A stretch of DNA of 62,918 nucleotides from Mycobacterium colombiense (GTDB taxonomy: Bacteria; Actinomycetota; Actinomycetes; Mycobacteriales; Mycobacteriaceae): assembly GCF_001953985.1 (NCBI RefSeq), contig NZ_MBEI01000081.1, positions 1 through 62,918 on the forward strand, in the 5' to 3' direction. Numbering within the stretch: position 1 is the stretch's first letter; every line of letters begins with the position of its first letter. The notes below the pieces were generated by a model. It saw nothing but the letters and a program-made list of their open reading frames with translations. It had not been told where the DNA came from and did no database searches. Positions 59,184 to 62,918 of the stretch are shown here, piece by piece. Both the position numbers and the translations under genes were made by a program.

Positions 59184-59834
59184 ATGACCACCAGCTCAAT
59201 CGACACCATCGCCGGCATCCACGTGCCCGACACGGCGCTGGCGCGTGAGGCCACCGAGTTCATCCGCGACACCGAGGACGAGTTGCTGTTCAACCATTCC
59301 CGGCGGGTGTTCTTCTTCGGCGCGCTGCAGGGTGTGCGCCGGGGGCTGAAGCCGGATGCGGAGCTGCTCTACGTGGGTGCGATGTTCCACGACCTCGGCC
59401 TGACCGAGCGCTACCGCGGCTCCGCCGTCCGCTTCGAGGTCGACGGCGCCGACGCCGCACGGGACTTCCTGACCTCCCACGGCGTCGACGAGTCCGACGC
59501 GGCCAAGGTGTGGCTCGGCATCGCCCTGCACACCACCCCCGGCGTGCCCGAGTTCATGGCTCCCGAGGTGGCGCTGCTGCAGGCCGGTGTGGAAGTCGAC
59601 GTGGTCGGCGTCGGGCGCGAGCAGTTGGCTCCCGAGGCGCTGGCCGCGGTGACCGCCGCCCACCCACGCCCACAGTTCAAGCAGCGCATCCTGGCGGCGT
59701 TCAACGACGGCATGAAGCACCGGCCGCGGACCACCGACGGCACCATGAACGCCGACGTGCTGGCGCACTTCGATCCGGCCTTCAAGCGCGTCGACTTCGT
59801 CGACCACATCCTCAACAACAGCTGGCCCGAGTAA
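59184..59834 (+). CDS. HD-domain protein, cyanamide-hydratase-like
   Basis: A 216-residue HD-domain phosphohydrolase-fold protein. The first His is in LLFNHSRRVFFFG, the HD doublet in VGAMFHDLGLTERY and further ligand candidates in WLGIALHTTPGVPEF. FEVDGADAARDFLTSHG and ALHTTPG are strongly reminiscent of the Ddi2-type cyanamide hydratases (H2N-CN to urea). Ribosome site GGAGGGAGACGAG. First gene of a three-gene operon. Confidence 0.85.
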   Translation: MTTSSIDTIAGIHVPDTALAREATEFIRDTEDELLFNHSRRVFFFGALQGVRRGLKPDAELLYVGAMFHDLGLTERYRGSAVRFEVDGADAARDFLTSHGVDESDAAKVWLGIALHTTPGVPEFMAPEVALLQAGVEVDVVGVGREQLAPEALAAVTAAHPRPQFKQRILAAFNDGMKHRPRTTDGTMNADVLAHFDPAFKRVDFVDHILNNSWPE

Positions 59835-59851
59835 CGGAAGGGAGCAGAACA

Positions 59852-60556
59852 ATGGACATCTACGAAGGCCTCTACACCACCAGGATGATGCGGCGGTTGC
59901 GGCCGGATCCGATCCCGCTGGACACGCAGGCCCGCATCCTCGATGCGGCGGTCCGCGCCCCCAACGGGGGCAACACCCAGCGCTGGCACTTCGTGGCCGT
60001 TGACGATCCGGAACTCATCCGCAAGTTCGCCAAACTGTTCCGCAAGGCCCGCGCCCTCGAATACGAAAAGTTCAGCACGGGAACAGGGCCGATGGTGGCG
60101 ACGGCGCCCGGTGCGGACCCGGCCGCTCACGCCGCAACCATGCGCCGAATGAAAGGCTCGGGCGATTACCTCGCCGACCATTTCGAAGAGATCCCCCTGT
60201 TGCTCTTCGTCTTCGCCATCGACGACCTCGGCGGCGCCAACATCTACCCGGCGATCTGGAGTGCGTTGCTCGCCGCCCGTGCCGAGGGCGTCGGTGGCGT
60301 CATGACGATGGTGCTCCGCAATTTCGAGGACGAGGTGAACGAGTTATTGGGCGTTCCGGCCGAGCAGGGCTGGAAGATGTCGGCCATGCTCACCCTGGGT
60401 TATCCGTTGGGCAGGTGGGGCGTTGCCGCGAATCGCCATCCGGTACACGATGTTTCGTCCCGCAACGGCTGGAGCAAGCCGTTCGGCGTGGAAGTGCCGC
60501 AACCACTGTGGCCCCCGCACGACGACATGACGCCGGGACTGGCCGCGGCGGGATGA
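59852..60556 (+). CDS. nitroreductase-family flavoprotein
   Basis: A 234-residue nitroreductase-fold FMN protein. It begins IYEGLYTTRMMRRLRPDPI, with APNGGNTQRWHFVAVDDP (FMN phosphate loop) and the C-terminal MLTLGYPLGRWG, the usual glycine-rich FMN contact. The family reduces nitro groups, quinones or enals, or acts in BluB-type chemistry. GGAAGGGAGCAG before the ATG. It follows the HD gene by 17 nt. Confidence 0.88.
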   Translation: MDIYEGLYTTRMMRRLRPDPIPLDTQARILDAAVRAPNGGNTQRWHFVAVDDPELIRKFAKLFRKARALEYEKFSTGTGPMVATAPGADPAAHAATMRRMKGSGDYLADHFEEIPLLLFVFAIDDLGGANIYPAIWSALLAARAEGVGGVMTMVLRNFEDEVNELLGVPAEQGWKMSAMLTLGYPLGRWGVAANRHPVHDVSSRNGWSKPFGVEVPQPLWPPHDDMTPGLAAAG

Positions 60557-60598
60557 ATAGGCCTTGCGTGCGGCCGATTTGCGAGGAAGGTATGGGAC

Positions 60599-61135
60599 AT
60601 GAGTGGTCAAGACCCGATCGGCGTCACGGTAGTTCAGCCGGGGGAGGGCGACGTCGTCACCCTCCCGGGCTTCGGAGCCGTCTTCAAAATTTCCGGCAAG
60701 ACCAACGGCGGCGAGGTGTCCATCGTCGAGCACCCGTTCGCCGTCGGCCTGCTCACCGCGGCGCACCGGCACACCCGGGAGGACGAGCATTCGATCGTGC
60801 TGGCCGGCGAGATCGGCTTCCGCTCCGACGACAGTGAAGTGGTCCTGGGTCCCGGTGGCTACATCACCAAGCCGCGCGGGCAGATGCACGCGATGTGGAA
60901 CGCAGGCAGCGAGCCGGGCCGCATCGTCGAGATCATCACCCCGGGCGGATTCGAGAACTACTTCCGCGAATTGGGCGAGCTGCTCGTCGAGCATGCCGAC
61001 GACCCGGCGGGCACGCCGCTGCACGAGTTGCCCGAGTTCGGCGAGCTCGCCGACAAGTACGGGCTGACGTACGGATCGCCGGAGTGGATGGACGACATCG
61101 CGCAGCGGTACGGGCTGAACCCGCCGTCGCACTGA
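60599..61135 (+). CDS. cupin-domain protein
   Basis: A 178-residue single-domain cupin. Cupin motif 1 is AAHRHTREDEHSIVLAGEIGF (two His, one Glu visible in HRHTREDEHS) and motif 2 GGYITKPRGQMHAMWNAG. A metal-binding beta-barrel is thus likely. The C-terminal about 50 residues are helical. It completes the HD-nitroreductase-cupin operon, 42 nt after the nitroreductase. No substrate can be assigned. Confidence 0.85.
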   Translation: MSGQDPIGVTVVQPGEGDVVTLPGFGAVFKISGKTNGGEVSIVEHPFAVGLLTAAHRHTREDEHSIVLAGEIGFRSDDSEVVLGPGGYITKPRGQMHAMWNAGSEPGRIVEIITPGGFENYFRELGELLVEHADDPAGTPLHELPEFGELADKYGLTYGSPEWMDDIAQRYGLNPPSH

Positions 61136-61211
61136 CCGAACTGAGCCCTCAGCCCGCTGACAGGGCGATTTGGTCGCCGAGAGACCGGTTCGGTAACCTG
61201 GCATTTACCAA

Positions 61212-61288
61212 CGCGGGGTGGAGCAGCTCGGTAGCTCGCTGGGCTCATAACCCAGAGGTCGCAGGTTCGAATCCTGTCCCCGCTACCA
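61212..61288 (+). tRNA. initiator tRNA-Met (CAU)
   Basis: A 77-nt cloverleaf from CGCGGGG to an encoded CCA. The anticodon loop is CTCATAA (CAT). The anticodon stem ends in GGG/CCC, three consecutive G-C pairs, and the first acceptor pair is not Watson-Crick (C1:T72); both are marks of an initiator tRNA. The T-loop is GGTTCGAATCC. Confidence 0.95.
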
Positions 61289-61291
61289 GTT

Positions 61292-61326
61292 AAAGCGGCC
61301 CCCGGAGAATCTCCGGGGGCCGCTTT
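61292..61326. terminator. strong bidirectional terminator after initiator tRNA
   Basis: AAAGCGGCCCCCGGAG-AAT-CTCCGGGGGCCGCTTT: a perfect 16-bp stem with a 3-nt loop, with short A/T ends that act as U-runs on both strands. It separates the tRNA from the convergent peroxidase gene. Confidence 0.9.
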
Positions 61327-61331
61327 CATGC

Positions 61332-61820
61332 CTAGCGGGGCAGCACGCCCTCGATGGCGCTGATGACCTCGGGGGCGTCGGGCTCCGTGCGGGGCCGGAA
61401 CCGCTGCACCACGTCACCGCCCGGGGCGAGCAGGAACTTCTCGAAGTTCCACTGGATGTCTCCGGCCTGGCCGTCCGCATCGGCGGCCTTGGTCAGCTCG
61501 GCGTACAGCGGGTGGCGGTCGTCGCCGTTGACGTCGGTCTTCGCCAACAGCGGGAACGTCACCCCGTAGGTCGTCGAGCAGAACTCCTGGATCTCATCGG
61601 CCGTGCCCGGTTCCTGGCCCATGAACTGGTTGCAGGGGACGCCGACGACGGTCAGCCCCCGGTCGCGGTAATCCTTGGCCAGCTTCTCCAGCGCGGTGTA
61701 CTGCGGAGTCAGTCCGCATTTGGAGGCGACGTTCACGACCAGCGTTGCGCCGTCGGACAATTCGGCCAGCGTGGTCGGACGGCCGTCGAGGGTGGTCAGG
61801 GCGATGTTTTTGAGGGTCAC
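61332..61820 (-). CDS. glutathione peroxidase-like thiol peroxidase
   Basis: A 162-residue GPx-fold protein with the peroxidatic Cys in VNVASKCGLTPQY, Gln in VPCNQFMGQEPG and Trp/Asn in DIQWNFEKFL, the full catalytic set. The Cys in PCNQF or EFCSTTYG may serve as resolving Cys. With no glutathione in mycobacteria, it probably uses thioredoxin or a mycothiol system. The GTG at 61820 (VTLKNIALTTLDG) gives the family length; a GTG two codons upstream is possible. Confidence 0.9.
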   Translation of the reverse strand: MTLKNIALTTLDGRPTTLAELSDGATLVVNVASKCGLTPQYTALEKLAKDYRDRGLTVVGVPCNQFMGQEPGTADEIQEFCSTTYGVTFPLLAKTDVNGDDRHPLYAELTKAADADGQAGDIQWNFEKFLLAPGGDVVQRFRPRTEPDAPEVISAIEGVLPR

Positions 61821-61840
61821 GCCCACGACGCTAACGCAAC

Positions 61841-62377
61841 TCAGAGCCAGCCGGTGCGGGCGGCGGCGACCGGCTCGGCGGGGGCCGGGGCCAATTCGCC
61901 GTTGCGCACGCCGTCGAGCAACCGTTTCACCGCGGCGACGATCTCCGGTGCCGCCGCCGCGAGCCCGGCGGTGTCGGCTTCGCTGACCTCGTCGGCGTCC
62001 ACGCCGGCGCGGGCCAGGATGGCGGCCGGGTCGGCCAGCTGCTCGGTCAGCCAGGCCAGCGGGTCGGCGGACAGCTCGGGGACGAAGTGCCGGCGACTCG
62101 GTTCCCAACCGTTGAACCGCGGGTGGTGGTGGGCCCGGTCCAGCGTTCCGGGCGGGCTATCGGTGGACCCGAAAAGGTCCACCCGCCACACCGGGCGGGT
62201 GAAGGCGATCGGGACGCCGGCGTAGATCGAGCCCTGGGGCGCCGCCCGATCGACGAGGCGCAGTTCCAGCCTGACCCCCCGCTCCGGGGTTTCCTGACCC
62301 TCGAGCGGGGACGGGTCGATGAAGTACATGTCCCCGACGACCACGCCCAGGGATTCGAATCCGAACGCTGCGAGCAT
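61841..62377 (-). CDS. conserved hypothetical protein, 178 aa
   Basis: A 178-residue protein with an N-terminal beta-rich part (MLAAFGFESLGVVVGDMYFI, VRLELRLVDRA) and HHHPRFNGWEPSRRHFVPEL in the centre, then Ala-rich helices. The ATG at 62377 follows an AGGAAAGGGG ribosome site. I do not recognise the family; the central His cluster may bind metal. It is 20 nt upstream of the peroxidase gene on the same strand, so the two may be co-transcribed. Confidence 0.72.
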   Translation of the reverse strand: MLAAFGFESLGVVVGDMYFIDPSPLEGQETPERGVRLELRLVDRAAPQGSIYAGVPIAFTRPVWRVDLFGSTDSPPGTLDRAHHHPRFNGWEPSRRHFVPELSADPLAWLTEQLADPAAILARAGVDADEVSEADTAGLAAAAPEIVAAVKRLLDGVRNGELAPAPAEPVAAARTGWL

Positions 62378-62636
62378 CGCGCCCCTTTCCTCGTCCTTCA
62401 CGAGCGTAGACCCGGCACCAGAATCAGGCCTCGTCATCACCGATGCGCCGGCGACGTCCGGCGGAATTGTGAATTGCCTCTCTCCAGGCGAGGCGCCCGT
62501 CGATTTTGTGAACGGCGGTTCGCACAAGCGAGGCCGCCACGGTACATTGCACTGGTCTTGTGTATGGAGCCCCTGGCAAACGCAGGGGGTGATTCGCCGC
62601 GGTCCCCGGAAGGCCGCGGCGCAGACGTGAGGGGCA

Positions 62637-62918
62637 GTGCCGGTCTTGTCGACACAATCAGGTCCCGGCTCACCCGTACAGATCAACTCGCAACGAACCC
62701 CGCCGTTCAAGTTGATCGCCGTCGCCATGGTGGTTGTGTGCGCGCTGATTTTGGCGTTGATATATGGGCAATTCCGGGGGGCCTTCACCGAAAAGACGCA
62801 GCTGACCATGATCGCGGCCCGCGCCGGGTTGGTGATGGATCCGGGTTCGAAGGTGACTTATAACGGGGTGGAGATCGGCCGGGTGGGCTCGATTGCGGAG
62901 ACGGTGCGTGATGGGAAG
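62637..62918 (+). CDS. Mce-family protein, N-terminal part
   Basis: The frame is open from a GTG at 62637 (in-frame stop just upstream at 62628) to the window end, 94 codons. It reads a short hydrophilic start, a transmembrane anchor (LIAVAMVVVCALILALIYG), then the MCE domain start (LTMIAARAGLVMDPGSKVTY, NGVEIGRVGSI). Mce proteins form lipid-transport channels across the mycobacterial envelope. YrbE permease genes normally precede an mceA gene; none lies immediately upstream here, so this may be an mce cluster without adjacent yrbE genes. Confidence 0.85.
   Translation, partial: MPVLSTQSGPGSPVQINSQRTPPFKLIAVAMVVVCALILALIYGQFRGAFTEKTQLTMIAARAGLVMDPGSKVTYNGVEIGRVGSIAETVRDGK

Overview
The window is high-GC DNA from a slow-growing mycobacterium, most likely a member of the Mycobacterium avium complex or a near relative. 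The evidence is gene content and order: sigH-rshA, pdtaS, whiB1, entC, rhlE, moeZ, lipV, adnA-adnB, nudC, mrx1, uvrD2, whiB7 and a UPF0182 gene follow one another as in the block I know as Rv3224 to Rv3193c of M. tuberculosis H37Rv. Species assignment is an inference.

Layout. (1) 1-0.8 kb: a partial 13E12-type HNH protein and a small secreted protein. (2) 0.8-6.5 kb: a divergent locus. An SDR and a TetR regulator run left; an MBL-fold sulfatase-like hydrolase, an SDR, a sulfotransferase and a Zn-alcohol dehydrogenase run right with 4-nt overlaps or minimal gaps. A perfect palindrome sits in the divergent promoter. (3) 6.5-46.8 kb: conserved mycobacterial core. It holds redox-stress sigma/anti-sigma control, a 24-residue ribosomal protein (bL37), the PdtaS kinase, WhiB1 with two Crp-like sites, isochorismate synthase, RNA and DNA helicases, the AdnAB end-resection nuclease, UvrD2, mycoredoxin, NudC, and WhiB7 with its complete attenuator leader (promoter, upstream ORF, hairpin). 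After these come an ABC1 kinase, an E1/cyclodehydratase-like protein, a zincin, a PDZ-Lon protease and a giant membrane protein.

(4) 46.9-58.1 kb: the accessory region of most interest. An intact operon encodes a ThDP enzyme, a covalent-flavin oxidase, a ring-cleaving VOC dioxygenase, a cytochrome P450, two overlapping single-span membrane microproteins, an O-methyltransferase and an alpha/beta-hydrolase. It is followed by an IclR-type regulator. Upstream lie two more paralogous regulators. Between them are decayed pieces of a second copy of the same operon: ThDP-enzyme start, P450 end and hydrolase start, in the same order. Three leaderless promoters, each with 7 nt between the -10 element and the start codon, carry a shared palindrome-like box (CCCACT-S-AGTGGG). 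I read this as a tandemly duplicated and partly deleted regulator/operon system acting on an aromatic compound; the substrate is unknown.

(5) 58.1-62.9 kb: a GlxA-like AraC regulator diverges from an HD (cyanamide-hydratase-like) - nitroreductase - cupin operon. Then come initiator tRNA-Met, a strong terminator, a glutathione peroxidase-like gene, an unknown gene and the start of an Mce-family gene cut by the window end.
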